Origin: Pyrrhosoma nymphula
Taxonomy: Eukaryota > Arthropoda > Insecta > Odonata > Coenagrionidae
Direction: 5' to 3'
Length of the DNA stretch: 64,000 nucleotides
Assembly: GCA_963573305.1 (NCBI GenBank)
Contig: OY754329.1
Span: 129,815,422-129,879,421 of the forward strand
The position numbers and the translations under genes were made by a program. The notes under the pieces were generated by a model. That model was not told the DNA's origin. It saw only the letters and a list, made by a program, of their open reading frames with translations, and did no database searches. Position 1 is the first letter of the stretch. Each line of letters opens with the position of its first letter. Positions 1 to 11,811 of the stretch are shown here, one piece after another.

Positions 1-281
1 TTTTCAGTTTGGGATCCCTGAAAGAATCAAGTTTTTAATCATTGCATTTGATTTCGCAATGACTGAGTTTTTAACTTCAAACTAGTCAATTTTTTGCACT
101 ATTTCAACAATAGAAATTTATTGCTACTTGGCAAACGTATCATAGGCTCCAAATGGGAAATATATCATACCCGAGGCACTCATCATTCTGGTAAAATGAT
201 TAATATAACAGAAAAACATTGAGGTTTTAGTAGGGATATTTTTCCCCCGTGTAGGCAATGACTGCCACTTACTACTCCACG

Positions 282-506
282 TAGGGTTGCCAACCCTCCC
301 GTATTTGGCCCTGTCAGTATTAGCTAGTATCAGTAACATAAGCACATTTCATGCTATCAATTTAAAGTTTGGTAAGGTATGTGCTTTGTATGTCTTTACT
401 GAGTGTATGCAGAATGATTTACAACTCAAAAAGTAGTGTTTTCTAGTGAAATGTTTTCGAGTTTCTAATCTCCCGTATTGATTTTTTAAAAAAGTTGGCT
501 ACCCTA
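282..506. mobile_element. hAT-type non-autonomous element (MITE), 225 bp, with intact target-site duplication
   Basis: The left end is TAGGGTTGCCAAC and the right end, read on the other strand, is TAGGGTAGCCAAC: 13-bp terminal inverted repeats with one mismatch. The element is flanked on both sides by the identical 8-mer ACTCCACG (274-281 and 507-514). An 8-bp duplication is the hallmark of hAT transposition. Both ends also carry CCCGTATT a little further in. There is no open frame, so it must have been moved by a transposase encoded elsewhere. The exact duplication suggests a fairly recent insertion. Confidence 0.85.
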
Positions 507-514
507 ACTCCACG

Positions 515-3500
515 TGGAGGTAATGACTGCTGACTTTGCACGTCAAATCGAGTGGAGTCTTTTAATCCTATGCACCAATGTGATAGTTTCTTCTCCCCGC
601 TGAAATTCAACGGGCTTCCATCTTCAGGGTTTCAGTAAAATTCAAGAGTCTTGAAAACTTTATCGTACGCACATAAATGGAAAGGATTCAGGACCTCTTA
701 CAAGCTCAATGAACCCGCATAATCATTAAACCGATGAAATGAAACTTCGGCCATGATAGGTTGGTATTTTGAAACAGGATTAAACACACACACTCAGGCG
801 CTCGTCTGATTCCGCCTGCTCCACAATCTGCCTCCTAGGGACGAAAGGGAAGCTCGGGAAATCTTAAATTTACAAGGGGAATTGAAATATGCGGGTCAGT
901 AGGCATCGCCAGGCTTCAGAGCTCCAGGTCGGGGGGCGGGGGAGGGGGGGTTAGAGGGGCTTAAAGTCCCCCCCACTTCACACACAGTCATTCCCAAACT
1001 CCATGGTGGAATTTATAATGCACCATACGCATGGGCCACGAATTATTGACCACGGTTCAAGGGAGTGGCCCAGATTATTAAAAGACCCTCAATGCCAATT
1101 CCCAGAAGAGATTCGGCTTCTGTTGCCACTCCTTTTGCCTTCCTTAACGGCTTTAATACGAGCCCCTATATCGAGATAGACCGCTGTTTCGTCCGATACT
1201 AAATTACACGGGCCGTGTCGCAACCTCTTCAACATTTTGCCGAGCCGGCGGATCAAGCAATGTTTACTCCAACGGCGATATTTTTTCAACAATTTCCCGG
1301 CTGGGTAATAAAAATATTTCATGCAAAAACATTTTAAGCTTTTGAGAGGCTGAAGGGCATTTTTAATGTTAAGAAAAGAATAAATTCTATGTGACTATAC
1401 GGTAATATACAGGAGATATCACTAGACAGAATAATAGCCTCTATACCTCATTTCACTAATGATTGAGGAAAAATCTATTCAATATGATATAATTTCAACT
1501 AAAATTTGTAACAGATTGGCGGGTAATTGATACTGCGTCAACTCTCTTTACATTTTCAAAATATATATGCTCGGGTCCACAACTAATTGTAGGTATTACC
1601 CCGTTCAGTTTAGAAAATGACATTCATGTCGGTAACTAATGTATAACTATATTCCACGTATCAATACTTTAATATAAATTTTCGCTATCAACAATTTATC
1701 AAATAACTATTTTATGATGATTTGTAGATATTTAAACATATTAATCGAAATGGATGAGAGGAAGTCTCCGTTAGCCGCAGAGCAGTATAAAACTCAAGCT
1801 CAAGCGGCTGGTTTACATTCTCCCCACGAGTAAGATTTCGAATCCATAAGGTGATGATTTGTTCCACCCGATGTATTGGGACAATATATTGGGGCATTAT
1901 GGGCGCTTGCTCTAAATGTTGAGCGCATCTATTGTACCAACCGAAATGAATCTGGACTGACACATTGAAATGAGCGATCAGATTCTTAGATACAGGCGAC
2001 AAAACAGGCAAGGGAATAGGGCATTTGGCTACGCAATCCACGGTACACAGATAAAATCTCATTGATACCCCGGTCACCGGTGGCTAATATATTAGCCGTT
2101 TAATATGTTAGGATAGCAAAAACCAATGAAATTCCGCAGAAGGACCGAGGAAATGGGCAGAACACCAAACCCTGAGTGTGTAAACAACTTTGAATAAAGA
2201 AACCTCTCGTTGGACAGGAAGTGAAAGCAGTGGTGAATTTCAAATTGCAATAGATGTATTGCCTTACAAGATCAAATCAAAGGTATATTACAGTGTGAGT
2301 TAATTTAATCACTCTTGTGATAATTTCTAAAAGTGATGACTGAAGGTTCAAACTGTGATTCCTTCTTCTTAATTCGTCTTTTCCCATTCCTCTTACATCG
2401 CCTTTCATCTGCTCTCCCTTACCATTTTCCATTTCCTCCTCTTCTCTCGTTTCGCATAAGGATTATTCACATGCAGACTTCCTCTGGGCTATTATTCAAT
2501 CCGTCCGGTAAAACGAATTTTTTCGAAGAGTTGATTCCAACGTTATAAACCATTTCGTTTAAAGCCTTTTTGCATTTTAACTTCTATTCGGTGTATATCG
2601 TGAGTCACATGCAAGTTTCATTCGTTATCCACGCAATTTTTTGTTGCGTCCTTAAACATTTTTCCTAAGGTGTCTCTTACCAAACACATACCTCAAGATG
2701 ATCTTTTGGGGATATTTCACATAAAACTTTATTTGTCCTACGCCTTGTACTAACAACTGCTTCTTTTGTTGATTAAATAACGACGAGAGACCACAATTAG
2801 GGGCAAAGATGAACTTAAGATCAGGGTGTAGGAAGTCCACTTGAAGACATGATTAATCGGAAGCTATAGGTGCAGAACAACAAAAGGATTTTTTAATGAG
2901 TAAGCATGCATTTTCATGTAACGTCAAACCGTATGAAAACATTCCAATTATACGCAGTAATTGAGGAATTATTAGAGGCGTTCATTATGAGAAGTCGAAA
3001 TATTAGTACTTACGAAGATAAAGACAACAGAATTTTATAACCTAAAGAGATTCAATGAAACGGTAACAGTAAAAATAAGATATAAGTTATGTCATTTTAA
3101 AATATATAATGAAATTTGTATTCAAACATGATATATGTTATTATTTCACCCACTCTGAAAAATTGGGAAAATTAGAGCTCGATAAGTGACAGCTACGTAA
3201 GCCAAACGCCGAATTCGGTAGTTAGGTGAATACCGAGTTTACCCCTACGGCCGGACGCCATTATCCAATCTTACAAATGCACTTTTTTATTATGCAAAGC
3301 CGCCGTTTATTATAAAATTTTCTCACTTAAAAAAAATTACTATCTCGTGGGAAAAAACGTACGAAGTACACCGCAGCTATTTATTGAAAATTCCGTGAAA
3401 CACAATTTTGACTGTTGGAACGATGCAATCCCCCGACATTGAAGGTAATTTGACATGCAGTACGCGTGTATTTGGGCCATTGCAACGGCATCACTGAGTT

Positions 3501-5940
3501 ACGCAACGTCAGGAAAAACATTAGATTTGCCGATCCCTTTGGGAATTCTTTCGCAATTTTAAAATCATCTGCCTGTGAGTAATTTCATTTGACAATACTT
3601 GTATGATAACCTGAAAATGATATTAAGTTAACACTGTCAAAGTTATTGCTTGGGGAAAGTACGTATGTACAATGAAGCGAGAAATATTACAACGGCCAAA
3701 ATACTTTTATAACGCCAAATATGCATTCTCAAACATACGACAGCATAAAAGGTAAATACCCACACGAGAAAAACATTATTTCCGTTAGGACTGAGTCACT
3801 GTCATAATCCGATTCCAGATTGGCAGCTTTTCCAAAAATAAATTCCTGGTGGCCCACATTCCCGATCTTTTCATTTCTCATTTCACTGTTCACCGATAGT
3901 AAGACAGCTCTAATGCATTTATGCCTGCCACCCATGCTTGAGGTGACATGCAGGGTACTACTCAGATGTTGATGAAAACGATCGAGGTTACGAAATATAC
4001 CACAAGAAACTAAATGCCAAATATTTCCTCCAAAAATGTCCATCAATTCCGCATGCTCTTTTTGACTTTGATTTCTTACTATAGATTAAACAGAACTTCG
4101 AATGATAACCTGTATTATAACTAACAACCTGAAGTCAGATCCACCTGTATCATAACTACCAAATAACTACCAACTTGGAGTCACGTTGGCTATACATACC
4201 GCCTGAAATTCCTTAGTAATTTCCAAGCAGAATACCAATGTAAAGTTCAATTAGCAAGATTTATATCCTTTATACAAAATACAAATAAACCGAGTATTAA
4301 GGCGATTTACGATTTAAAAACACACGTTATACACATGCAGGTTAGCAGTAAATTCCACTTACTCTCCATTCTATATGAAGTATTATTTCATTGGAAAAGT
4401 AGGCGCTGATATTTTGTGAAAAGTAAGGACGAGGGTGTACTTCCGTCCAGATAATGGAGTGCGAATATAAAAATAAATTCTTTCCACTATTAAAGTCAAA
4501 AGAGAAATCTTGAGCTAAAGTTGGTGACACTCAGCACGGTATAAGATAAACTTCGTACTTATAGTAGTTATAGTAACACTGCTTTTGTTTCCCACAAGCA
4601 ATTACAATCAACTCTCAAGAAATTATTATCTATACAGAACAATTAATCCTAAAAGCAGAGATACAAGAGATCTTTTGGAGCTCACTGTCTGCGACATTTA
4701 TTGATGATTTAATCACTCAACAGTCCGTTCTTCGGGTCTAAAATTTATCTATTTTACTCCAAATATTTTTTTTTATAAACATTTTTCTGTTGAGAAGCCG
4801 TGCGAGGTTCTCTCTGGGTCAGTAGAAAACAAGGCCGCAAAATGAGACTGAAGGGGAAACATGAGAGCACACAAAAATAATGAAATGTGAGAATCACCAA
4901 GGCAAACATTAGGGGAAAACTTCGGAATGAAGGATGACGACGACGGTAATTACTCATGATTGCTTCCGAGATTGGTTCCAGAATTGGTACTCGTTCGTCC
5001 TTTTCGGTCGTCTTCTTATCCAAGTATATCGGCAGAGCAAATCTTTCTCCTCCTCACCCTAATTCCTCCCCCCACCCTTAACCCCTCCCATTTTCTTCAC
5101 CCAGTCCAGCTCCCCACATACTCATCCTCCTCTTGATATCTTTTCCCCAACTTCCGTCCCCCCCCCACTTCTCCGATTGCGCAATGCAGTCGTTGACCGT
5201 TTTACTGTTTAGGAGAATTCTTACGCTGGCGTCACGCTGGATGTTATTTTTTTGTTTCCCCCCAGCCTGCGCTATTCCTTGCGTGCTGAGCGGCGTTTGT
5301 TGGCAACTTGGCCCGCGCTGCGCTCTATTCGGCGTCACAGTGTCTGACGCAAGCATGACTGTCGAGGTTGGGAAGACGAGACTGAATGTTGCTCGGTGGA
5401 TTCGGATTTGTACTTCTGTTTATTAAATAAACACTATTTCTATCACCTCATCTCGCTTGAAATGTCACGTATGATTTTATTTTCTGCACGAAATAATTCT
5501 TTCTGGTATTCATCATTTAAAATATTAATAATAATAATCAGTAGTAGTATGTTCACCCGTGTATTGCATGCTAGCGTGTTTGTGAACGTAGCACTCTCTT
5601 GGTTTCTGGTTTGACCGTGCATTGTTCTCCCGACTGCTTCTGGTTCTCGTCTATCGGCCGGGAGAGAGTGCGAGGGTCTGATTCGAATTATGTGGACTGC
5701 ATGCCTGGTGTGGAATCACCCTATGCCACACACCCAGGTGGTGGCTTGCACGGTATTTCGTTAATGTAGATGAGGTTGAAATACTAAGTGGAGAGGGCGC
5801 TGTAGGCAGTGTTGCCAAGCCAGGTACTTTACAAGTCTTTGTACAAACCTTAGGCAGCAACATGTAAATTCTTAGGGCCAAGCGACAAATCTAACTAATT
5901 TTGTGGAAAAATGTTTTTTGACGTTAAAGCCATCAACTTA
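515..5940. other. Non-coding stretch, no gene seen
   Basis: AT-rich DNA with only short accidental open frames, none resembling a known protein. It holds a G/C-homopolymer patch near 930-975 and a C-rich patch near 5055-5170. I see no RNA gene, terminal repeat pair or coding relic that I can support. Confidence 0.5.
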
Positions 5941-6442
5941 GGGCGAGATTAAGATCGAAGTTTTCTGACGTCATGTTGACGGGCTGTGGCGTTCAGTTTT
6001 CTGTCGTCTTCCCGTCGAGGCGGATAGTAGTACGATTGACGGTAGTATCAACGCCAATTTTTTACCGTGTTTGCAAACGGACTTGCAGACAGTTGCGAAG
6101 TGACTGCTGATTATCATATTTTAAAAACAAAATATAAAAATATCCGCAAATATTACTAGCCAATTATGTTTAAAGAAGGTTAACTATGTTTCACTGAAAA
6201 TTGAAAAAGCAACATGTCTAATCTGGAATTAAAATTTAGTAAGTATTGAAAGAAAGCTGTCCTCTGGTTCACTGGCGGTAATATAGCGTGACGGAAGACT
6301 GAAAAAGTTCGCTCATTGACCGTTGACGACACCATCAATGGTCGGCCATCGCAATAGGTTCCACCATCATACAATCACCAATCTCCGCGAACGCCACCGG
6401 CCGTCTCCGTCACGTCATAAAACGTCGATCGTAATCCCGCCC
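5941..6442. mobile_element. Short DNA transposon with about 54-bp imperfect terminal inverted repeats (possibly PIF/Harbinger-like)
   Basis: The left arm (5941-5994) starts GGGCGAGATTAAGATCGA. The right arm (6389-6442), read on the minus strand, starts GGGCGGGATTACGATCGA. The arms stay alignable to GGCGTTC at their inner ends. The flanking trinucleotides are TTA on the left and TTT on the right, which may be a decayed 3-bp target duplication as in PIF/Harbinger. Further inverted similarity (for example ATTGACGGT against its complement) continues inward. There is no transposase frame. The inverted repeat is clear; the superfamily is a guess from end sequence and flank length. Confidence 0.65.
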
Positions 6443-6504
6443 TTTTTCAAATCAAATCAAATGTTGCGTTGATTATGGGAACGGGACAAGATATACTTAC
6501 TTAC

Positions 6505-6562
6505 AGTCACGCAGATGGATCTTAACAGTAGAAGTAGAGCACCTCACATAATTAAGACTTAC
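6505..6562 (-). other. Recursive splice site (ratchet point) with downstream donor, minus strand
   Basis: On the minus strand an uninterrupted pyrimidine tract (TTTTCTTTTTTTTTCAG) ends in CAG and is joined directly to GTAAGT at 6562. A 3' splice site thus abuts a perfect 5' splice site, with a branch-point-like ATTAAT just upstream. Fifty-eight bases further along the transcript (boundary at 6505) is a second strong donor, GTAAGTAAG. This is the form known for recursive splicing in long introns of flies and vertebrates, where the short exon between the two donors is normally removed. The alternative reading is a conventional 58-nt exon with one open frame, but the exon beginning GTAAGT favours the recursive reading. 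The matching site is at 51546. Confidence 0.6.
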
Positions 6563-6710
6563 CTGAAAAAAAAGAAAACCTCATTAATCGACAATACATC
6601 ATTTTAATTCATGCTATAAACTATCATACAACAACCTTTTTATTTATTTCTAATGAGACCAAATTCATTGGTTTTTATGTGAAGTGATATCGAGCTCTTT
6701 ACTACCTTAA

Positions 6711-6812
6711 AACACGGCTACCTTAAAATTACTCGGCACGGTTTCCAATGCGATTTCGGTTCGAATTCCAGTCAAGACAAATAATTCTGTCAATAAGAAT
6801 TTTGCAAATTAT
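6711..6812 (+). repeat. tRNA-derived SINE fragment (degenerate)
   Basis: A B-box-like GGTTCGAATTCC is followed by CAGTCAAGACAAATAATTCT, the same layout as the better copy at 35415. The A-box half is poorly preserved. It lies just upstream of a copy in the opposite orientation. Confidence 0.45.
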
Positions 6813-6853
6813 TGTTCCTTATCAGCGGATACGGCTTACCATAAATGGGCAAA

Positions 6854-6948
6854 GACTCCACAGAGGAGAAATCACTTGCCTTGACAGGGACTCAAACCCT
6901 TGATATCGCACCGAGTGCTTTAGCCAGCTGGCCACAGTCCAACACAGA
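6854..6948 (-). repeat. tRNA-derived SINE copy
   Basis: Read on the minus strand it has an A-box-like TGGCCAGCTGG, then TAAAGCACTCGGTGCGATAT, then a B-box GGTTTGAGTCCC and CTGTCAAGGCAAGTGATTT. The block TAAAGCACTCG..GATATC is shared with the plus-strand copy at 35.4 kb, which shows a family rather than a chance match. The stems do not fold as a true tRNA. Confidence 0.6.
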
Positions 6949-7394
6949 GTTAATTTCATCTTATTAGTTATACATCAAATCAATTTAAAGTCAGCATGCA
7001 AAATTAGAACTAATCACATTTCAAAATGTAATTAAGGTCAAAGAAAAGGGAATCTCCCTTAGCTCATATTCACGACCTTTCTCATTGCAATTTCTAGGAA
7101 ACTTGCCGAGTACCATTTACAGTTTTCCTCCCGAATTCTCGTGATTCCACTCCTGCCTCTAGACGCCATGGAAATATAGTTCTCTATTATTGTGATCATA
7201 GCGTAATTCCTAATTTTAGGAAAAAGGCAAATGCTGAGAGAAAGGTCTTTATCCGTTTTACTTCCCTCGCAGAAAACGTCCCACTTCTTTCACAGATTTT
7301 GATTGCCTCCCTTATTTTTAATTTCTCTACACCTCAATAAATTATGACTATTATTATCTCCCCACGCTTGCTAAAGAGGCGTTCATCTACCCTG

Positions 7395-7480
7395 TTGATT
7401 GTTATTGGTACGATAACAAGGGATCTGGGTTTGAGTCCCGGTTTAAGACGAATGACTTTTTCCATAGACTTTTCGCACGT
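7395..7480 (+). repeat. tRNA-derived SINE fragment, 3' half
   Basis: GATAACAAGGGATCTGGG leads into the B-box GGTTTGAGTCCC and then AAGACGAATGACTTTTT. This matches the distal half of the copy at 6854-6948. Confidence 0.5.
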
Positions 7481-7539
7481 AGGTACGTGGACAGGCCACC
7501 CATCCCGATAGGTCGAAGGGAAATGGGCTTAGTAGCAAA

Positions 7540-8072
7540 GAAATTAGGAGGAGAAAAGCGCTAGCGAAAGAAGCATTTAGTTATAGAAGGGAGCTGATAA
7601 TAGGAACCTTGGATAAGGATACAAATAAGATGCTAGAGAAGAGATTTAAACGGATTGTAGCGTAATGAGGGGCAGAAACTTGGACTCCGATAAAAGAAGA
7701 TGAGAATAAGCTGCTGCAGGCGCTCGAGATATGGGTGAGGAGGAGGATGGAGAAATGGTGGACGGAAAGGAAGACTAACGAGAAAGTGCTTGCTATGGTG
7801 GGTGAGGTAAGGAAACCTCCGGATGAGATTAGGAACAGGCAAATTAGGTGGTTGGAGGAGGTAATGAGGGGAGAAAAGTTGCTTAACAATGCAATAGAGG
7901 GGAGGATGTTTGGCAAGGAAGTGGAGGAAAGAGAACAGGCTAAATGGATGGGATGAAGGTTAAGACGCGGAGGAAGAAATAAATATTATCTGTTGATAGA
8001 GCTCTGCATAAGCAAAAAAAGTAGAGGATTTTTACTCACTTCCATTAAAATACTTCCTTATCCAGTAGATAA
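7540..8072 (+). pseudogene. LINE (non-LTR retrotransposon) family B: C-terminal reverse-transcriptase region and 3' tail, broken
   Basis: Conceptual translation gives, in order, AKEAFSYRREL, GAETWTPIKEDENK, LQALEIWVRRRMEKWWTERK, then VLAMVGE and IRNRQIRWLEEVMRGEKLL. This is the familiar region C-terminal to the reverse transcriptase catalytic core in many insect non-LTR elements (xETWTLxxxDxxRLxALEMWxWRRMEKVxW). Stops interrupt the stretch before GAETW (7663-7668) and after AKWMG, and there is a shift near the end. The catalytic part is absent, so this is a 5'-truncated dead copy. It ends in the family's tail around SRGFLLTS and a CCAGTAGATAA motif. Confidence 0.75.
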
Positions 8073-8140
8073 TTTAAATGATAATAGTGATAACATTAAA
8101 AATATACCGTAATAAATCGAATTATATTTGAATGATTTTA

Positions 8141-8312
8141 GGTAAGGGGGGAAGAGAAAGAAAGAGGAAAGGTATTATTGACGGGATGGAAAAGGGTAGG
8201 ACGTACGTTGAGATAAAGAAAGAAATATTAAAGGTAGATGGGGCACACATAAAAATATAGAGAATTTTTGCTAACTTTCATTCAAACCTACCTCAACCGG
8301 CAGAATACCTAA
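8141..8312 (+). pseudogene. LINE family B, 3'-end fragment
   Basis: It repeats the block GACGGGATGGAAAAGGGTAG, then GAGATAAAGAAAGAAATATT, then AGAATTTTTGCTAACTTTC and ACCTACCTCAACCGGCAGAA. The same order occurs at 11005 and 13938. It starts abruptly about 70 bp after the end of the previous copy. It carries only the last few codons (DGM-KGR-YxEMK) and the tail. Confidence 0.65.
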
Positions 8313-10529
8313 TAATAATGTGCACTTGACGGTGACGCCGAAAAAAGTACTACTACGGCTAGTTTATGGTTTCCTCAAAATTCGTCCGCCATAAAGTTTT
8401 AAGTGCTTCGAACCCCAATCTATTGCTGGCTTTGATGAGAAACGAGAGAGACAGAGATACCCTCTCCGAGATGTGTCGCGTCGAGACGGTTCAAAAGTAA
8501 TTGTCGTCAAAACCCACCTCCCTCTCTCCCCCACCAACCATTTCTGTTTTATTCCATCTCTCACGCGCTTTTCGTTTCGCCGCTGTTTTCCTCGCGCCGC
8601 GACTCGCGATCCAATTCCGCAGAACACCCTTCTCGCATTTCCAGAGGACTCCTGCTGGCGTAGTAGCACTGCCTCTCGATTCTCCTCGTTTTGGGAAACT
8701 GCAACCAAACTGGCTTATCTCTTCCATGAATTCAATCAGTGGCGAGCGCTCTGCCGGATTCAAGTTTTCAAGGGGAAAAAATACGAAATGCTGTTACACG
8801 TATAGCCGCTCCTAAGTTCGTAGGGCTGGAAACGTCGGCTCACATCTGATTAAATATACATACACATATATTCAAGGAGCAATAGAATTTTTCGACGAAC
8901 TTAAATTCACCCTTTAAAAGGAAAATAGAGCACGCATTAATATTTTTATCCCATAATTTCCAAGCGAGGACATCCTAATAAAGGTCGTTTCACATTGTCA
9001 GTAAGAAAATAACGTAAGGGTGTAGCATAAAACGGTACAAATTCACCAAAGTCAATAAAAGCCGTAGGGAAGACAATTTTTCGCCGAATGACTTTAGATA
9101 CAGAATAGGTCTTTACATTGTAGTTTTCTTTCTCGCCAGAAGCCCAATTTTTAATCCAGAATTTGCCTCCAAGAATCCAGTTTTACGAGGAAAATTGTTT
9201 ATAGGGATTACTTACCTTACATCCTCTGCTTGTGGATGGGTTTCATTTCATCCGTAAATTGTAGTGCAATTTGAACTACTGTTCCTTTCAATTGTCTGGT
9301 GACAAGAATGGTGATGAAGAAAACTGTTTGTCCTTAGGTTTAATAGTAATTTTTACCGAAGTTTTTTTGGAGTGTCAGTCACTTTTACGATATACTAATG
9401 AAGGCCCTTTTGTATTGAAATTCACGCAGTGAGTTGTCAAAATTTTTCGTACTTTTTGTCCCCTTTTCACTTACATTATTAAGTCTCAGACTGGCTGTCA
9501 ATACGTCCGGCCGCCAGTGGCTTTTGCCCACGTTGCCCACGCCTTGGGCCGGAACTGGCTAGAACACTGAGGAACCATTCAAAAGCAGTGACCACCGTGA
9601 ATATAAATCCGAAATCTAATGCATAATAATTATTAATGGGCGTCGCTACCCTACGGTAAGAAGGCTCATTTCCGCAGCAACATTAGTAGCGGAATTCCGC
9701 AATTATTCGTACGCGACCAACAGGTTTGTGTGCGCGCGTCATTTACGGGTTCCCCAGGGACCATACATTGCACCGACCACGATTCATCTAGCTCGCCCCA
9801 TCAAATCATTCCCACCGCCTTCGAACCGTGACTCGGCCGCCCCCCGCCATCGTGTGTGTATACGAATTAACAATCCAGCACCCACCTCGCCCCCTCCCCC
9901 AACCCCGCCCCCACGCCTACCCAAAGCCAATCCTCCCAACCACCCCTATAGCCGAGAGGAAACCAATTTCCTGGGGCGCACCTCTTCGTGCCCGACTCGC
10001 TGGATAGTGGCCTGCAAACCACCCACACAACCTCCCCCCTCCCAGCCCCTTTCTGTTGTTCCAGTCCGTCGAGGAATGCCGTGCCGGACCTCCTGAAGGG
10101 GATTCGCCCACTCCCCGTGTGGGCTCGGCGCGGGCGGACGACCGCTCTACGCTCGCTTCCGTCTGCTGCTTCCAAGCCTCCACGCCCGGCCCATTTCACT
10201 CGGGCAATTTCCCCCAACCGGGGTCGGCGACTCCGGTGAAATGGGTTGGGGGAGGGAACACAGAAACAGATCTACAAGCGCATGATTCCGCGAAAGGCTA
10301 AACGCAAAGGCGTCCGCTATGGGTGCTATGCCACACGCTATGGTATCATCAGTAAAAATAACCACACATCGCGTATCTTTTTAATAGAATTCTGTAGGTT
10401 AAGGGTGCCAACAATAATGATGCTGTAATTTTAGCATGGATTAAAATAAATCATTTGGCTAAAAAACATTCAAGTTTTATGTCGTAGAAGGAATCCATAT
10501 TGAATCAAACACAATTTGCACCATTCCAT
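8313..10529. other. Non-coding stretch with two GC-rich islands
   Basis: No gene recognised. 8430-8790 and 9730-10300 are markedly richer in C and G than their surroundings, so they have many overlapping stop-free frames. None of these frames resembles a protein family. They could be CpG-rich regulatory DNA; the sequence alone does not decide this. Confidence 0.4.
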
Positions 10530-10532
10530 AGG

Positions 10533-10655
10533 ATTTTTATTTCTACAACGCGTTTCATCTTAACGCGAGTCATCTGCAGGTACATACAAGACCTGTAATT
10601 GTGCCTGAAGATGACTCAGTGAGTTGAAACGCTTAGTAGTATTAGAAACTTGTGT
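10533..10655. repeat. Inverted dimer of a Penelope-like terminal hairpin motif (imperfect)
   Basis: The right half reads GCCTGAAGATGACTCAG and later GTTGAAACGC, then AATAAA about 30 bp on. The left half carries the same motif inverted: its complement reads CTGCAGATGACTCGCG, then GATGAAACGC, then GAAATAAAAA. The two halves face each other across a short spacer containing another small stem (CAGGT/ACCTG). Confidence 0.55.
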
Positions 10656-11004
10656 ATTGTTTGATTTAATAAATCACTTGGTACTATTCCACTTCTTATT
10701 CTTAATTCCAGATGGATTTCAATGTCCATGCGTCACTATCGAGGTAACATTGACCAAGCTTACTGACATTTAGAAGTTAAAATCCATCGGGGAAAGAACC
10801 TAAGTGGAGTAGTAGCAAGTGATTTATTTTCACCATGCTAAACGTAGCAATGTTCCGCAGAGTGTCGCCTGCCTCCATCAGTTTAATGACGGAGAACGTC
10901 TGCAATATCCTTGATCATGTCTGATTTCGTGAGTGACATAGTTTCATAACGGAAAACGTTCCTGAAATGCGTCGTTATTAGTATCCATTCAAGAATTCTA
11001 CTAA

Positions 11005-11265
11005 GGACACAGGAAAAGTAGATGGTTGGAAGAGATAAGGAGGGGCGAACGGTAGCTAAAGGCCGTGATAAAGAGGAAGATAGCGGGTAAGCGGGGAATG
11101 GGAAGAAGAGAATAGGTTTTATGGACGGGATGAATAAGGGTAGGTCGTACGCCGAGATGAAGTAAAAAATATTATAGGTGGACAGGGCCCTGCAAATGTA
11201 AAAATCTAGAGGATTTTTACTCAATTCCAGTCAAACCTACCTCAACTGGTAGATCACCTAAAAAA
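11005..11265 (+). pseudogene. LINE family B, 3'-end fragment
   Basis: Translation shows RWLEEIRRGERL, then after stops and a shift KRIGFMDGMNKGRSYAEMK, followed by RAL, KSRGFLL and the tail ACCTACCTCAACTGGTAGAT. The same block is found at 8141 and 13938. It is broken by several stops and at least one frameshift. Confidence 0.7.
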
Positions 11266-11280
11266 AAGATATACTACGTG

Positions 11281-11352
11281 ATTTCCGCACTTAAGGGATT
11301 TTACTCACTTCCATTTACACCCACCTTATCCGGTAGATTACCAGTAATAACT
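11281..11352 (+). repeat. Extra copy of the LINE family B 3' tail
   Basis: GGGATTTTACTCACTTCCAT, then ACACCCACCTTATCCGGTAG: a second tail of the same family immediately after the first, without coding sequence. Confidence 0.5.
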
Positions 11353-11650
11353 AATTTCTGTCTTTAGTAATGAACATCGAAATCGGCATATTTATCGAAT
11401 GCACTTGATCCTTTTAAGAAGGGCTTACACTGGCAAGAATATTGTTGTTTAAATTGCTTGCAGCAAGCGACTTTAGGCTTAAATTTCAGGCGTAAACAGC
11501 TCAGCGAGTTTACTTGCAGAACTCTAAGTTTCAGCAAGTCGCTTGCATAAGCGTATTGTTACTATTGTAAACAGAAATCAATCTGGCTCTGCACTAACTC
11601 GTGAGTAAAATACTTCGCAAGCTATTGCAGAAGAAACTTGCCGTTACTTC

Positions 11651-11811
11651 CCATGTAAAACAGCTGATATTTTTAGGTAAATTGCTCATAATTTAGTTCG
11701 GCAAGGGGTTAGTATTATGATATCATTGGAAAGAGGAGAGTTATTTTCTTCAAAATGAGGTCAAATTCAACATATTCTAGGAGAAGTGATATTTCGCTCA
11801 AACTACCTTAA
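11651..11811 (+). mobile_element. Right half of a MITE of the TTAAGGTAGTTTGAGC family
   Basis: It shares CATGTAAAACAGCT, AGTTCGGCAAGGGGTTAG, GATATCATTGGAAAGA and TCAAATTCA in the same order as the copy at 14106-14669. It ends ATTTCGCTCAAACTACCTTA, the inverted form of that copy's left terminus. No left end is visible upstream, so it is truncated. Confidence 0.65.

Noticed and set aside
1712..2077. 121-codon minus-strand frame
   Set aside because: No family resemblance, splice signals or supporting context.
7581..7916. Minus-strand frame rich in S, F and L
   Set aside because: Antisense shadow of the LINE family B coding relic.
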